64,000 nt of DNA from Vogesella alkaliphila (GTDB taxonomy: Bacteria > Pseudomonadota > Gammaproteobacteria > Burkholderiales > Chromobacteriaceae): positions 119,398 through 183,397 of the forward strand of contig NZ_BMYW01000006.1 in NCBI RefSeq assembly GCF_014652475.1, given 5' to 3'. Numbering within the stretch: the first letter of the stretch is position 1; every line of letters begins with the position of its first letter. This document shows positions 39,858-48,984 of this stretch, piece after piece. The position numbers were made by a program, and so were the translations under genes. Under the pieces are notes generated by a model that did no database searches, was not told the DNA's origin, and was given only the letters and a program-made list of their open reading frames with translations.

Positions 39858-40817
39858 TCAGATGTCCTCGTCCTCGATCACCAGATCGCCGAAGTCGGCG
39901 TCGTTCAGCGGATCGCCCAGGCCGGCGGCGACCAGGTCTTCGCGCGTCAGCAGGAACACGAAGCCGTCGCCGCTCTGCGTTTCCATCCACATGAACGGCA
40001 GGCTCGGGTAGGCCGCTTCCAGCACGTCGCGGTTGTGGCCGATCTCGACCAGCAGCACGCCCCGCGGATTGAGCAGCCGTGCGGCGTTCTGCAGGATCAC
40101 GTGGGTGGCGTCCAGGCCGTCCTCGCCGGAGCCCAGCGCCAGTTCCGGCTCGTGCAGGTACTCTTGCGGTAGCGCGTCCACCGACTCGGCGTCGACATAG
40201 GGCGGGTTGGAGATGATCAGGTCGTACGGATCTTCCAGCCCTTCCACCAGGTCGCTGTGGATCAGCTGGATGCGGTCTTCCAGGCCGTAGTTCTGCACGT
40301 TGATGCTGGCCACTTCCAGCGCATCCAGCGAAATGTCGACGGCGTCGATCTCGGCGTCCGGATAGTGGTGCGCCAGCTGGATCGCGAGGCAGCCGGAGCC
40401 GGTGCACAGGTCCAGCGCGCGGTGTACCAGTTCCGGGTGCTCGATCCACGGCGCCAGCGGCTCGCCCAGCAGCTCGAAGATGAAGGAGCGCGGCACGATC
40501 ACGCGCTCGTCGACGTAGAAGTTGAACTCGCCCTGCCACGCCTCGTGGGTGAGGTAGGCCACCGGCACGCGCTCCTCGGCGCGGCGCTCGATCAGCGACA
40601 CCACCTGCTGCACCTCGTTCGGCAGCAGCTGGGCGTCGAGGAAGGGTTCCAGGCGGTCGATCGGCAGCTTCAGCGCCGACAGGATCAGGTAGGCGGCCTC
40701 GTCGTAGGCATTGCTGGTGCCGTGGCCGTAGGTCAGGCCGGCATCGCTAAAGCGCGACACGGCAAAGCGCAGCAGGTCGCGGACGGTTTGAAAAGTGCTG
40801 GCGGCTTCGGCGTACAT
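39858..40817 (-). CDS. prmB: Ribosomal protein L3 N5-glutamine methyltransferase
   Basis: 319 residues from MYAEAASTFQTVRDLLRF, with an AAAGGGA site. Methylates a glutamine side chain of ribosomal protein L3 using SAM. An N-terminal helical domain (YGHGTSNAYDEAAYLILSAL) is followed by RVPVAYLTHEAWQGEFNFYV, the SAM site ALDLCTGSGCLAIQLA and the catalytic IISNPPYVDA. These distinguish PrmB (HemK family) from PrmC by the YGHGT and FYVDERVIVPRS segments. An upstream in-frame extension passes through the hairpin at 40875 and is rejected. Confidence 0.92.
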   Translation of the reverse strand: MYAEAASTFQTVRDLLRFAVSRFSDAGLTYGHGTSNAYDEAAYLILSALKLPIDRLEPFLDAQLLPNEVQQVVSLIERRAEERVPVAYLTHEAWQGEFNFYVDERVIVPRSFIFELLGEPLAPWIEHPELVHRALDLCTGSGCLAIQLAHHYPDAEIDAVDISLDALEVASINVQNYGLEDRIQLIHSDLVEGLEDPYDLIISNPPYVDAESVDALPQEYLHEPELALGSGEDGLDATHVILQNAARLLNPRGVLLVEIGHNRDVLEAAYPSLPFMWMETQSGDGFVFLLTREDLVAAGLGDPLNDADFGDLVIEDEDI

Positions 40818-40874
40818 GGCATTCCCTTTAAAAAGCCGGCGGCACGAACGCGTCGTGCCGCCTTGATAATGCGA

Positions 40875-40896
40875 AAGGTTGGCCGCGGCCAACCTT
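40875..40896. repeat. Inverted pair of the dispersed word, opposite arrangement
   Basis: AAGGTTGGCCGC overlapping GCGGCCAACCTT by two bases: a perfect 22-bp palindrome, but with the two words facing the other way from those at 5431, 37831 and 39825. It lies between the sugar-phosphate mutase and prmB genes. Confidence 0.9.
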
Positions 40897-40944
40897 GGTC
40901 TGATCAGACCGCCGGCGCGGCGGTCAACTGGCGGCGATTATCGC

Positions 40945-42318
40945 TCAGAACGGCAACGCTGCGCTGGTTTCCTTGGCCAGCACGCGGCGGAAGTCGTCCT
41001 GGATGCGCTGCAGCGCGGCGGCGTTATCGGCCTCGAAGCGCAGCACGATCACCGGCGTGGTGTTGGAGGCGCGCATCAGGCCGAAGCCGTCGGCGTACTC
41101 CACGCGCAGGCCGTCGATGGTGATGATGTCCTTGGCGCCATCGAACTGTGCCGACTGCTGCAGGCGTTCGATCAGCGCGTGGTTCTCGCCCTCGGCGGTC
41201 TTCAGGTTCAGCTCCGGCGTGGACAGCGCGTTGGGCAGCGCGTTGAGCACCGCCGACGGATCGGCCACCTTGGACAGGATTTCCAGCAGGCGCGCGCCGG
41301 CATACAGGCCGTCGTCAAAGCCGTACCAGCGCTCCTTGAAGAACACGTGGCCGGACATCTCGCCGGCGAGACCGGCGTCCGGGTTGGCTTTCAGCGCCGC
41401 CTTCATGAAGCTGTGGCCGGTGCGGTTGATCATCGGCACACCACCGGCGGCGGCGATCGCCGGCGCCAGCAGGCGGGTGCACTTCACGTCGTAGATGATC
41501 TTGCTGCCGGGCTGGCGGCTGAGCACGTCCTGCGCGAACAGGATCAGCTGGCGGTCCGGCCAGATGATGGTGCCGTCCTTGGTGACCACGCCCAGGCGGT
41601 CGCCGTCGCCGTCAAACGCGAGGCCGATCTCGGCGTCGGTGTCCTGCAGTGCGCGGATCACGTCCTGCAGGTTTTCCGGCTTGGCCGGGTCCGGATGGTG
41701 GTTGGGGAAGGTGCCGTCCACCTCGCAGAACAGCTTGAGCACCTCGCAACCGAGGCCGCGGAACAGCTCCGGCGCGAAGTCGCCGGGCACGCCGTTGCCG
41801 CAGTCGACCACCACCTTCATCGGCCGCGCCAGCTTGATGTCGCCGGTGATGCGGTTGAGGTAGGCGTCGACGATGTCGTGGGTGCTGTAGCCGCCGTGGC
41901 CGTCGGCGAAGTCGTTGTCGACGATGCGCTGGTACAGCTTCTGGATCCAGTCGCCGGCCAGGGTGTCGCCGTCCAGCATCATCTTGAAGCCGTTGTAGTC
42001 CGGCGGGTTGTGGCTGCCGGTGACCATCACGCCGGAGTAGGTTTCCAGCTGGTAGGCGGCGAAGTACAGCATCGGCGTGGCGACGCGGCCAACGTCGATC
42101 ACGTCGACGCCGGCGGCGCGGATGCCGTCGGACAGTGCATCGGCCAGCTCGGGGCCGGACAGGCGGCCGTCACGGCCGACACAGATGGTGCCGACCTTGC
42201 GTTCGCGCGCTTCGGAGCCGATGGCGCGGCCGATCAGGCGGGCGGCGTCGGCGGTCAGGGTGTCGCCGACGATGCCGCGGATGTCGTAGGCCTTGAAAAT
42301 GGAGGGAGAGATGGTCAT
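40945..42318 (-). CDS. Phosphomannomutase/phosphoglucomutase
   Basis: 457 residues, alpha-D-phosphohexomutase family (AlgC/ManB-like). Interconverts hexose 1- and 6-phosphates for LPS and exopolysaccharide precursors. Motifs: IFKAYDIRGIVG at the N terminus, the phosphoserine loop VMVTGSHNPPDYNGFK near residue 103, the Mg loop LAFDGDGDRLGVV near 235, sugar-binding GEMSGHVFFKERWYG near 318, and the phosphate site RASNTTPVIVLRFEA near 420. All key residues present. Followed downstream by prmB after 127 bases; trpD is upstream, 72 bases away. Confidence 0.92.
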   Translation of the reverse strand: MTISPSIFKAYDIRGIVGDTLTADAARLIGRAIGSEARERKVGTICVGRDGRLSGPELADALSDGIRAAGVDVIDVGRVATPMLYFAAYQLETYSGVMVTGSHNPPDYNGFKMMLDGDTLAGDWIQKLYQRIVDNDFADGHGGYSTHDIVDAYLNRITGDIKLARPMKVVVDCGNGVPGDFAPELFRGLGCEVLKLFCEVDGTFPNHHPDPAKPENLQDVIRALQDTDAEIGLAFDGDGDRLGVVTKDGTIIWPDRQLILFAQDVLSRQPGSKIIYDVKCTRLLAPAIAAAGGVPMINRTGHSFMKAALKANPDAGLAGEMSGHVFFKERWYGFDDGLYAGARLLEILSKVADPSAVLNALPNALSTPELNLKTAEGENHALIERLQQSAQFDGAKDIITIDGLRVEYADGFGLMRASNTTPVIVLRFEADNAAALQRIQDDFRRVLAKETSAALPF

Positions 42319-42390
42319 GGCTCAAACCCGGTAAGGAGATAGTAAGGTTGGCCGCAAGCGCCGGCGCTCTGCCGGCGGCCGGGAGGTTCA

Positions 42391-43413
42391 TTATAGCGAC
42401 TGGCTCAGCTGTACCAGCGCGTCCAGCTTGGCGCGCGCTGCGCCGCTGTCGATCACGCTGCGAGCCAGCGCCACGCCGTCGGCCAGGCTGTCGGTGACGC
42501 CGGCGGTGTAGATCGCCGCCGCGGCATTGAGCAGCACGATGTCGCGCGTCGGGCCACTCTGGCCGTCGAGCACCGCCAGCAGCATGGTTTTCGACTGCTC
42601 GGCGCTGTCGGCGCGCAGCGCGGCCAGTGGCGCGTGGGCGATGCCGAAGTCGGCCGGATCGATGCGGTATTCGCGGATGGTGCCGTCCTTCAGCTCGGCG
42701 ATGCTGGTATAGCCGGACAGGGTGATCTCGTCGAGGCCGTCCTCGCCGTGCACGATCATCACGTGCTGGCTGCCCAGCTCGCGCAGCACGCGTGCCTGGA
42801 TGCCGACCAGGTCGGGGTGGAACACGCCCATCACCTGGTTGGGCGCGCCGGCCGGGTTGGTCAGCGGGCCGAGGATGTTGAAGATGGTGCGCACCGCCAG
42901 CTCGCGCCGCACCGGCGCCACGTACTTCATCGCGCTGTGGTAGTTGGGCGCGAACATGAAGCCGACGCCGATGTCGTCGATGCAGCGGCCGACCTGTTCC
43001 GCGCTGAGGTTGAGGTTGACGCCGAGCGCCTCCAGCACGTCGGCGCTGCCGGAGCTGGACGACACCGAACGGCCGCCGTGCTTGGCGACGCGGGCGCCGG
43101 CCGCCGCCGACACGAAGGCGGCGGTGGTGGAGATGTTGAAGGTGTGGCTCTTGTCGCCGCCGGTGCCGCAGGTATCCACCAGCCGCGTGGTGTCGCTCAC
43201 CGGCACGCGGGTGGCGAACTCGCGCATCACCTGCGCCGCGGCGGCGATTTCCGACACGCTTTCCGTTTTCACGCGCAGGCCGATCAGGATGGCGGCGATC
43301 AGCGTCGGCGGCACTTCGCCGCGCATGATCTGGCGCATCAGGTCCAGCATTTCATCGTGGAACAGCTCGTTCTGGTCGATCAGGCGATTGAGGGCGGCCT
43401 GCGGTGTGATCAT
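42391..43413 (-). CDS. trpD: Anthranilate phosphoribosyltransferase
   Basis: 340 residues. Transfers phosphoribose from PRPP to anthranilate in tryptophan synthesis. Motifs: [18 protein letters not shown] near residue 80 (PRPP loop), [21 protein letters not shown] near 110, and [19 protein letters not shown] near 170. Length matches TrpD; not fused to TrpG. Starts 34 bases after the trpG stop, so trpG-trpD form an operon. trpE and trpC are not in the window. The dispersed word at 42344-42357 lies just after its stop. Confidence 0.96.
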   Translation of the reverse strand: MITPQAALNRLIDQNELFHDEMLDLMRQIMRGEVPPTLIAAILIGLRVKTESVSEIAAAAQVMREFATRVPVSDTTRLVDTCGTGGDKSHTFNISTTAAFVSAAAGARVAKHGGRSVSSSSGSADVLEALGVNLNLSAEQVGRCIDDIGVGFMFAPNYHSAMKYVAPVRRELAVRTIFNILGPLTNPAGAPNQVMGVFHPDLVGIQARVLRELGSQHVMIVHGEDGLDEITLSGYTSIAELKDGTIREYRIDPADFGIAHAPLAALRADSAEQSKTMLLAVLDGQSGPTRDIVLLNAAAAIYTAGVTDSLADGVALARSVIDSGAARAKLDALVQLSQSL

Positions 43414-43447
43414 CTTGGGTTCTCCGGCGTTTGCGGCGCAGTGCGCT

Positions 43448-44017
43448 TCAGGCGAATTCTTTCAGGAAGTTGTCCAGCATCCGGTGGCCGTGCTGGGTGA
43501 GGATGGACTCGGGGTGGAACTGCACGCCCTCGATCGGCAGCGTCTTGTGGCGCACGCCCATGATCTCGCCGTCGTCGGTCCAGGCGGTGATCTCCAGGCA
43601 CTCCGGCAGCGACTCGCGCTCGATCACCAGCGAGTGATAGCGGGTGCAGGTCACCGGGTTGGGGATGTCGCGGAACATGCCGACATCGAGGTGTGACACC
43701 GGCGACACCTTGCCGTGCATCAGCTGCTTGGCGTGGATGATCTTGCCGCCGAAGGCCTGGCCGATGCTCTGGTGGCCCAGGCACACGCCCATGATCGGCA
43801 GCTTGCCGGCGAAATGGTGGATGGCCGGCACCGAGATGCCGGCCTCGTTCGGCGTGCACGGGCCGGGCGACAGCACCAGATACTGCGGCGCCAGTGCCTC
43901 GATTTCTTCCAGCGTGATTTCGTCGTTGCGGAAGACCTTGACCTCCTGCCCCAGCTCGCCGAAGTACTGCACGAGGTTGTAGGTGAAGGAGTCGTAGTTG
44001 TCGATCATCAATAGCAT
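43448..44017 (-). CDS. trpG: Anthranilate synthase glutamine amidotransferase component
   Basis: 189 residues, class I glutamine amidotransferase. Supplies ammonia to TrpE (and possibly PabB, as TrpG is often shared). [19 protein letters not shown] at the N terminus, [12 protein letters not shown] near residue 50, nucleophile Cys in [15 protein letters not shown] near 79, and the His-x-Glu dyad in [11 protein letters not shown] near 170 are all present. First gene of trpGD here. The 267 bases upstream to the TonB receptor hold no clear gene or leader peptide. Confidence 0.95.
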   Translation of the reverse strand: MLLMIDNYDSFTYNLVQYFGELGQEVKVFRNDEITLEEIEALAPQYLVLSPGPCTPNEAGISVPAIHHFAGKLPIMGVCLGHQSIGQAFGGKIIHAKQLMHGKVSPVSHLDVGMFRDIPNPVTCTRYHSLVIERESLPECLEITAWTDDGEIMGVRHKTLPIEGVQFHPESILTQHGHRMLDNFLKEFA

Positions 44018-44284
44018 TTATGGATTAACCTCATGATTTTCAGGGGACTTCCGCCACGCATCACCGATGCCGCACCCGCTTGGGCGCCCTGCTTTTCTTG
44101 CGCCGGACCGTCATCGCGACCACTGTCGCCTTGCAAAGCCGGAAAAGGATACCCTACATAATACCCGATTCACCTGCAACGGCGGACACGGCTTGGCGGA
44201 CAGCCGCGCCAGTGCTGGCGACCACGTTCCGCCGTGCGGCGCGCAGGCGGGTGCCGCCCCGCCAGCCGGCAGCGTGACCGCGGC

Positions 44285-46378
44285 TCAGAACGACAGGCGG
44301 GTCTGAATGCTGACTTCGCGCGGGTCGCCGATCTTCACCTGCAGTGCGCTGCCGCTGCTGGAGCTGTAGTAGGTCTTGTCGAACAGGTTCTTCACGTTCA
44401 GCTGCACGTCCAGCTTGTTGCGGCCAACCTTGCCTTGCCAGGCGACGAAGGCATCGGCCACCTGGTAGCGCGGCAGCTCGAAGCTGTTGCCGGCGTCGCC
44501 CTGGCGGGTGCCGACGTAGCGCAGACCGCCGCCGGCGCGCCAGCGGCTGCCTTGGGCGTCGCGGCCGAAGTCGTAAGCCAGCGAGACGCCGCCGCTGTGG
44601 TGCGGCACGTTGAACAGCTGCTTGCCGACGTTGGCCGCAAGATCTTCGGTGACCTCGGCGTCGGTGTACGCGTAGTTGGCGATCACGGCCAGCTGGCGGC
44701 TCAGCTGGCCGCTGACATCCAGCTCCACGCCCTGCGAGCGCACCTTGCCCACCGCGCGGCTGACATCGTTTTCCGTTACCAGCACATTGCTTTTCACGAT
44801 GCGGTACAGCGCCAGGCTGGCGCTGATGCCGCCGTGCTCATACTTGCCGCCCACCTCGTGCACGATGCCGCGTTCCGGGTCGAAGCTCACGCCGTCGCTG
44901 GCGGTGTTGGGCCTGAACGATTCGCTGTAGTTGCCGTACAGCGACCACTGCGGCGCCAGCCGGTACAGCAGCCCCAGCTGCGGCAGCAGCACGTCGCCGC
45001 TGCTGCGCCCGGTGATGCGGTAGGGGCGGCCGCTGCCGTCTTCCTGCCGGTAGTGCTGGTAGCGGCTGCCCAGGCTGGCCGTCCAACCGCTGGCGAAGTG
45101 CCAGTTGTCCTGCAGTACCAGTGCCTGGGTGTCGATATCGCTGCGGGTGTCGCTCTTGCTGCTGCTGAGTTTGCTGGGGTAGGCCAGCGTGCCGTACACC
45201 GGGTGGTAGACATTGAAGCTCGTGTTGTTGACGCCCTGCAGTACGTTGCCCTTGGCTTCGCGCAGCTGTTCGCTTTCCAGCGCGATGGCCGGTTCGTGGC
45301 GCTGGCCGAACAGGAACACGTCGCCCTGCAGGCGGGTGGACAGCAGCAGGGTGGTGTTGTCGAAGCCGCGGTTGCCGTCGGCGCGGCGGGTCAGCACGCC
45401 GGTGCTGGCGTTGTAGGACACCGGGCGCGCCTGGTTGTCGCTGTAATGCAGCCGGGTCCAGCCCAGATTGGCTTTCCACTGCCAGCTGTCGTTCAGCTGC
45501 CGGCTGTAGCTGCCGTTCAGCGCTTGCGACGTCCCCTCGGCAATATTCCAGGCCTCATCCAGACGCTGCTCGCGCGGGATGTTCAGCGCCCTGCCGTTGG
45601 CGAACACCGTGCCGCGGTCGTACGGGGTCTTGAAGTCCAGATATTCGTAGGCCAGCAGGGCGCTGCTGCTGCCGTCCTGCCAGGCCAGCGACGGCGCGAT
45701 CAGCTTGCGGCGGGTATTGCCGAAGTTGCGCCAGTAGTCGCTTTCTTCCAGTTCGCCAATCACGCGGTAGGCCAGGCCGCCGTCGCCCAGCGGGCCGGTG
45801 AGGTCGAAGTCGGCTGCCCCGCCGCCGAAGCTGCTGCTACGCAGGCCGATGCTGCCTTGCGGGCTGTACTGCGGCTTCTTGCTGATGACGTTGATCACGC
45901 CGCCCGGCTCCTGGATGCCGTACAGCAGCGAGGCGGGCCCCTTGAGCACCTCCACACTGTCGCTGGTAACGCCGAAGTTGCGCAGCGTGGCGGCGCGCAC
46001 GCCATCCCGCAGGATGCTGCCGTCGCCCCGGCTGCCAAAGCCGCGGCGGGTGACGCTGTCGGCGATGCCGGCCAGGGTGTTGGTTTCCACTACGCCGCTG
46101 ACATTGTTCACCGCCTCCTGCAGCGTACGCGCCTGCTGGTCGCGGAGCACTTGAGACGGCACCACCGCCACGGCCTGCGGGGTGTCGAGCGCCGCGCGCT
46201 GGTAGCCGCTGCTGACGCTCTTGCCGGGCTGGTAGCTGTTGTCCTGCCGCGCGGGGGCGGTCACCACCACGGTGGCCAGTTCGGTGCTATCGCCACTGTC
46301 GCTGCTGGCCGCGTAGCTGGCCACTGGCAGTAACTGGCCCAGCAATAGGGTGGAAGTGAGTAGGGCGGGTGTCTTCAT
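44285..46378 (-). CDS. TonB-dependent siderophore receptor
   Basis: 697 residues, outer membrane. Signal peptide MKTPALLTSTLLLGQLLPVASYA. TonB box-like ELATVVVTAPAR, then the plug (TPQAVAVVPSQVLRDQQARTL, LKGPASLLYGIQEPGGVINV) and a 22-strand barrel ending in a terminal Phe (IQTRLSF). No N-terminal signalling (STN) extension. The closest pattern is ferrichrome/ferrioxamine-type receptors (FhuA/FoxA group); ligand unknown. Start chosen at MKTPALL; an extension of 26 residues would enter the promoter. Divergent from the PepSY gene across an AT-rich, Fur-like gap. Two dispersed words lie within (44418, and 44628 with a mismatch). Confidence 0.92.
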   Translation of the reverse strand: MKTPALLTSTLLLGQLLPVASYAASSDSGDSTELATVVVTAPARQDNSYQPGKSVSSGYQRAALDTPQAVAVVPSQVLRDQQARTLQEAVNNVSGVVETNTLAGIADSVTRRGFGSRGDGSILRDGVRAATLRNFGVTSDSVEVLKGPASLLYGIQEPGGVINVISKKPQYSPQGSIGLRSSSFGGGAADFDLTGPLGDGGLAYRVIGELEESDYWRNFGNTRRKLIAPSLAWQDGSSSALLAYEYLDFKTPYDRGTVFANGRALNIPREQRLDEAWNIAEGTSQALNGSYSRQLNDSWQWKANLGWTRLHYSDNQARPVSYNASTGVLTRRADGNRGFDNTTLLLSTRLQGDVFLFGQRHEPAIALESEQLREAKGNVLQGVNNTSFNVYHPVYGTLAYPSKLSSSKSDTRSDIDTQALVLQDNWHFASGWTASLGSRYQHYRQEDGSGRPYRITGRSSGDVLLPQLGLLYRLAPQWSLYGNYSESFRPNTASDGVSFDPERGIVHEVGGKYEHGGISASLALYRIVKSNVLVTENDVSRAVGKVRSQGVELDVSGQLSRQLAVIANYAYTDAEVTEDLAANVGKQLFNVPHHSGGVSLAYDFGRDAQGSRWRAGGGLRYVGTRQGDAGNSFELPRYQVADAFVAWQGKVGRNKLDVQLNVKNLFDKTYYSSSSGSALQVKIGDPREVSIQTRLSF

Positions 46379-46400
46379 GCGTGGCCTTGTGGTCCGGTTA

Positions 46401-46440
46401 TCGTTGATATTGATGCAAATGCGACGAATTATCGTTCGTG
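46401..46440. promoter_or_regulatory. Possible Fur-controlled divergent promoter region
   Basis: AT-rich stretch with TGATATTGATGCAAATGCGA between the TonB receptor and the PepSY gene. It partly fits the 7-1-7 Fur pattern; by eye only. Confidence 0.35.
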
Positions 46441-46524
46441 ATACAATTTGCTGCAATGCCGCAACCGGCCACGCTTACTCATTTACCCGCCTGGCATGGC
46501 AAGCATGCCGGCACCGGAGCCGCC

Positions 46525-47613
46525 ATGAAACGTTACCTGATACTGCTGCACCGCTACCTGGGCCTGGGCTGCGCCTGCTTTCTGCTATTGCTGGGCCTGA
46601 GTGGCAGCCTGCTGGTGTTCCGTGCCGAAATCGAAACCGCCAGCGGCCTGCGCCCGGCGCCTGCGGCCAACGTTGCAAGCTATCAGGCGCTGGCCGACGC
46701 GGTACTGGCGCGCTACCCCGGTGCCGATTTCAATCTGCGCTTCGCCGCCGCCGGTGAGGCGGTGCAGGTGCGGCTGCATCTGCCGGATGCCGAGCGGCGG
46801 CTGTGGCTGGATGGCGGCAGCGCCGGCATTGCCTCGGACCAGGCCGCTGGCCAGGGCCTGTTCGACTGGCTGCTGCAGCTGCACGAAACCCTGCTGCTGG
46901 GCGAGGCGGGTGAAATGCTGGGCGGCATCTGCGCGCTGCTGCTGATGCTGCTGGCTGTCAGCGGCCTGGTGTACTGGTGGCCACGCGACTGGTCGCGCGC
47001 CTGGCAGTTGCGCCGCGGCAAGGGCGCGCGGGTGTGGCTGAGCGACCTGCACCGCTTGGTGGGTATGGGCAGCAGCGTGCTGCTGCTGTGCGCCGGGCTG
47101 ACCGGCGCCTACCAGGTATTCAACCAGCCGGTGAACAACTGGATCAACGGCTGGTACGGCTACCGCGCACCGGCCAAGATCAAGCTCAACCCGGCCCCCG
47201 GCGCGACACGGTTGCCGCTGGACGTGCTGGTGGCGAGTGCGGCGCAGGTCATGCCTGGGGCGCGACTGGTGGACATCAAGTACGAGTCGAAGCCGGGCAA
47301 GCCGCTACTGCTGCGCTGGCGCCAGGTGGGCGAGCTGCATCCCAATGGCCGCAGCAATGTGGAGATCGACCCCTACAGCGGCAAGCTGCTGCGGGTGACG
47401 CCGGTTGCGCAGGCGGCGCCGGCGGTGCGGCTCACCACCTGGGTGTACGGCCTGCACACCGGCAGCCTCGGCGGCTGGCCGCTGCGGGTGCTGCTGATGC
47501 TGGCGGGGCTGGGCCTGGCGCTGCTGTCGGCCAGCGGGATGTACCAGTGGCTGGCGCGCCGCCGCAAGCAGACGCAGGCCCGCACCGCAACCTTGGCCGC
47601 AAGCCGGGCCTGA
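46525..47613 (+). CDS. PepSY-associated TM protein, putative siderophore-iron reductase
   Basis: 362 residues from MKRYLILLHRYLGLGCACFL, with a GGAG site. Four membrane spans: ~12-34, ~135-155 (LGGICALLLMLLAVSGLVYWW), ~182-205 (GMGSSVLLLCAGLTGAYQVF) and ~325-350. Periplasmic PepSY regions lie between them. Conserved HRYLGL, LHETLLLGEAG and HTGSLGG segments match the PepSY_TM family, members of which are encoded beside TonB receptors and reduce ferric siderophores. Divergent from the receptor gene. The words at 46663 and 47587-47602 (one mismatch) are within it, and another (47618-47631) follows the stop. Confidence 0.82.
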   Translation: MKRYLILLHRYLGLGCACFLLLLGLSGSLLVFRAEIETASGLRPAPAANVASYQALADAVLARYPGADFNLRFAAAGEAVQVRLHLPDAERRLWLDGGSAGIASDQAAGQGLFDWLLQLHETLLLGEAGEMLGGICALLLMLLAVSGLVYWWPRDWSRAWQLRRGKGARVWLSDLHRLVGMGSSVLLLCAGLTGAYQVFNQPVNNWINGWYGYRAPAKIKLNPAPGATRLPLDVLVASAAQVMPGARLVDIKYESKPGKPLLLRWRQVGELHPNGRSNVEIDPYSGKLLRVTPVAQAAPAVRLTTWVYGLHTGSLGGWPLRVLLMLAGLGLALLSASGMYQWLARRRKQTQARTATLAASRA

Positions 47614-47617
47614 GCTG

Positions 47618-47714
47618 TTGCGGCCAACCTTGCCGCGCCCCTCCCCCGCCCAGGCTGAGCCCTGCGGCTAAAACCAATGGCTAAGCTCCGGGGCATCGAC
47701 CGACCGCTTTGACT
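47618..47714. other. Short gap between convergent genes
   Basis: Contains an exact copy of the dispersed word at 47618-47631, and possible weak stems (CCGCCCAGGCTGAGCC region). No T-tailed terminator was found for either the PepSY gene or the siderophore operon. Confidence 0.4.
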
Positions 47715-48158
47715 TCACCGCAAGGGGATGCCGTTCAGGGCCTGGGCCGTGCCTCTCAGCATGCCCAACTGAATCTCGGTCTCGGGTAGCGCTGGCGCAA
47801 AAAGATGCCGGGTCGTTTTGTATGGAAAGCGCCTTTTGTGCAACAAGATCTGGCTATGGATGCTGTCGACGCAAAATGGCTCTCCGCTGCGCCAATGGGT
47901 GACGACCACTCTCGGGTCCCGATAGCTCAGCAGCACGCACGGCAGATAATGCAGCCCCAGCAAAACCGCCGCACGAGCCCGGTGGTTGCCGTCCATGATG
48001 ATGCCGGTTTCCCTATCGACGGGAATGGGCGTCGTCCACATGCCCGCCCGGGCGATGGCGGCCGCCAGCCGGTGCACGGCCGCCTCATCGACCTCTTCGG
48101 AAGGCAGGAAGAAGTCCACCGGCTTGAGAGCAACACAGTAGGACGGGTAATCACGCAT
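47715..48158 (-). CDS. Small ParB/sulfiredoxin-fold protein, SbnI-like putative serine kinase
   Basis: 147 residues from MRDYPSYCVALKPVDFFLP, with a GAAGGGAA site. The motif IIMDGNHRARAAVLLGLHYLPCVLL (about residues 50-75) is the DGxHR nucleotide-binding loop of ParB/Srx-fold proteins, as in archaeal free-serine kinase and staphylococcal SbnI. SbnI makes O-phospho-L-serine for SbnA in staphyloferrin B synthesis. It is shorter than SbnI (about 250 residues), lacking its C-terminal half. Last gene of the siderophore operon, 46 bases after the ATPase; a kinase role is inferred from fold plus the SbnA homologue here. Confidence 0.65.
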   Translation of the reverse strand: MRDYPSYCVALKPVDFFLPSEEVDEAAVHRLAAAIARAGMWTTPIPVDRETGIIMDGNHRARAAVLLGLHYLPCVLLSYRDPRVVVTHWRSGEPFCVDSIHSQILLHKRRFPYKTTRHLFAPALPETEIQLGMLRGTAQALNGIPLR

Positions 48159-48204
48159 TTGTCTGTTCCCTTCAATGGCTGGCACAAGCACCTCGATCTC
48201 CCGT

Positions 48205-48984
48205 TCAGCGTTGCAGCATGGCCGTCTCCTGCACCACGCCATCGACGATGACGTGGCCGGCGCCCTGCGAGCAGCGTTCGATGCGGGCGTCGATCTTGTA
48301 CACCGCGCGCAGCATGTCGACCGTGATCACCTCTTCGCACGGGCCGCTGCCCTGCCCGCTGCCGCCGGCGATCACCAGCGCCTGGTCGGCGAAACGCAGG
48401 GCCTGGTTGAGGTCGTGGATCGCGATGAACACGATCATCCCCTGCTCGCGCGCCAGCCGGCGCATGAATCCGAGCACCTGCATCTGCCGGTGCAGGTCGA
48501 GCGCACTGGTCGGCTCGTCCATCAGCAGCACTTCCGGATCGCGCGCCAGCGTCTGCGCGATCGATACCAGCTGCCGCTGCCCGCCGCTCAGTTCGCCGAG
48601 GTTGCGAAACGCCAGCGCGTCGATGCCGAGCGCAGCCAGGATGTCGTCGATGCGCGCCAGATCCGTGTCGTGCACCGCCCAGGACGGCGTCTGCTGCTTG
48701 CGCGCCAGCAGCACCGACTCGTACACCGTCAGCCGCGCGTTGGCGCTGATGTCCTGCGGCATGTAGCAGATGCCGTCCCGGCCCTTGCTAGCGCCTTCCA
48801 GCAGCACGCGCCCGGGGCCGTCGATCAGCCCGGCGATGCGCTTGAACAGGGTGGATTTGCCGGCCGCGTTGGGGCCGATGACCGCCACCAGCTCACCGCC
48901 CAGGAAGACCGGGGTGGTGATGCCGGCAATGACTTCGTGGCGGCCATAGCTGGCGCCGAGATTTTCCAAACGTAGTGTCACCAT
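48205..48984 (-). CDS. Ferric-siderophore ABC transporter ATP-binding protein
   Basis: 259 residues from MVTLRLENLGASYGRHEVI. FecE/FepC-like ATPase: Walker A GPNAAGKSTL near residue 38, signature LSGGQRQLVSIAQTLARDP near 134, Walker B VLLMDEPTSALD near 156, and the switch His in IAIHDLNQAL. Energises import of the ferric siderophore. The start overlaps the permease 3' end by 7 bases. A longer reading frame upstream is an out-of-frame artefact over the permease gene. Confidence 0.92.
   Translation of the reverse strand: MVTLRLENLGASYGRHEVIAGITTPVFLGGELVAVIGPNAAGKSTLFKRIAGLIDGPGRVLLEGASKGRDGICYMPQDISANARLTVYESVLLARKQQTPSWAVHDTDLARIDDILAALGIDALAFRNLGELSGGQRQLVSIAQTLARDPEVLLMDEPTSALDLHRQMQVLGFMRRLAREQGMIVFIAIHDLNQALRFADQALVIAGGSGQGSGPCEEVITVDMLRAVYKIDARIERCSQGAGHVIVDGVVQETAMLQR

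Noticed and set aside
44067-44306. Small plus-strand frames upstream of trpG as a gene or leader peptide
   Set aside because: On the wrong strand for a trpG leader, no Trp codon run, no clear ribosome site, and the end overlaps the TonB receptor.
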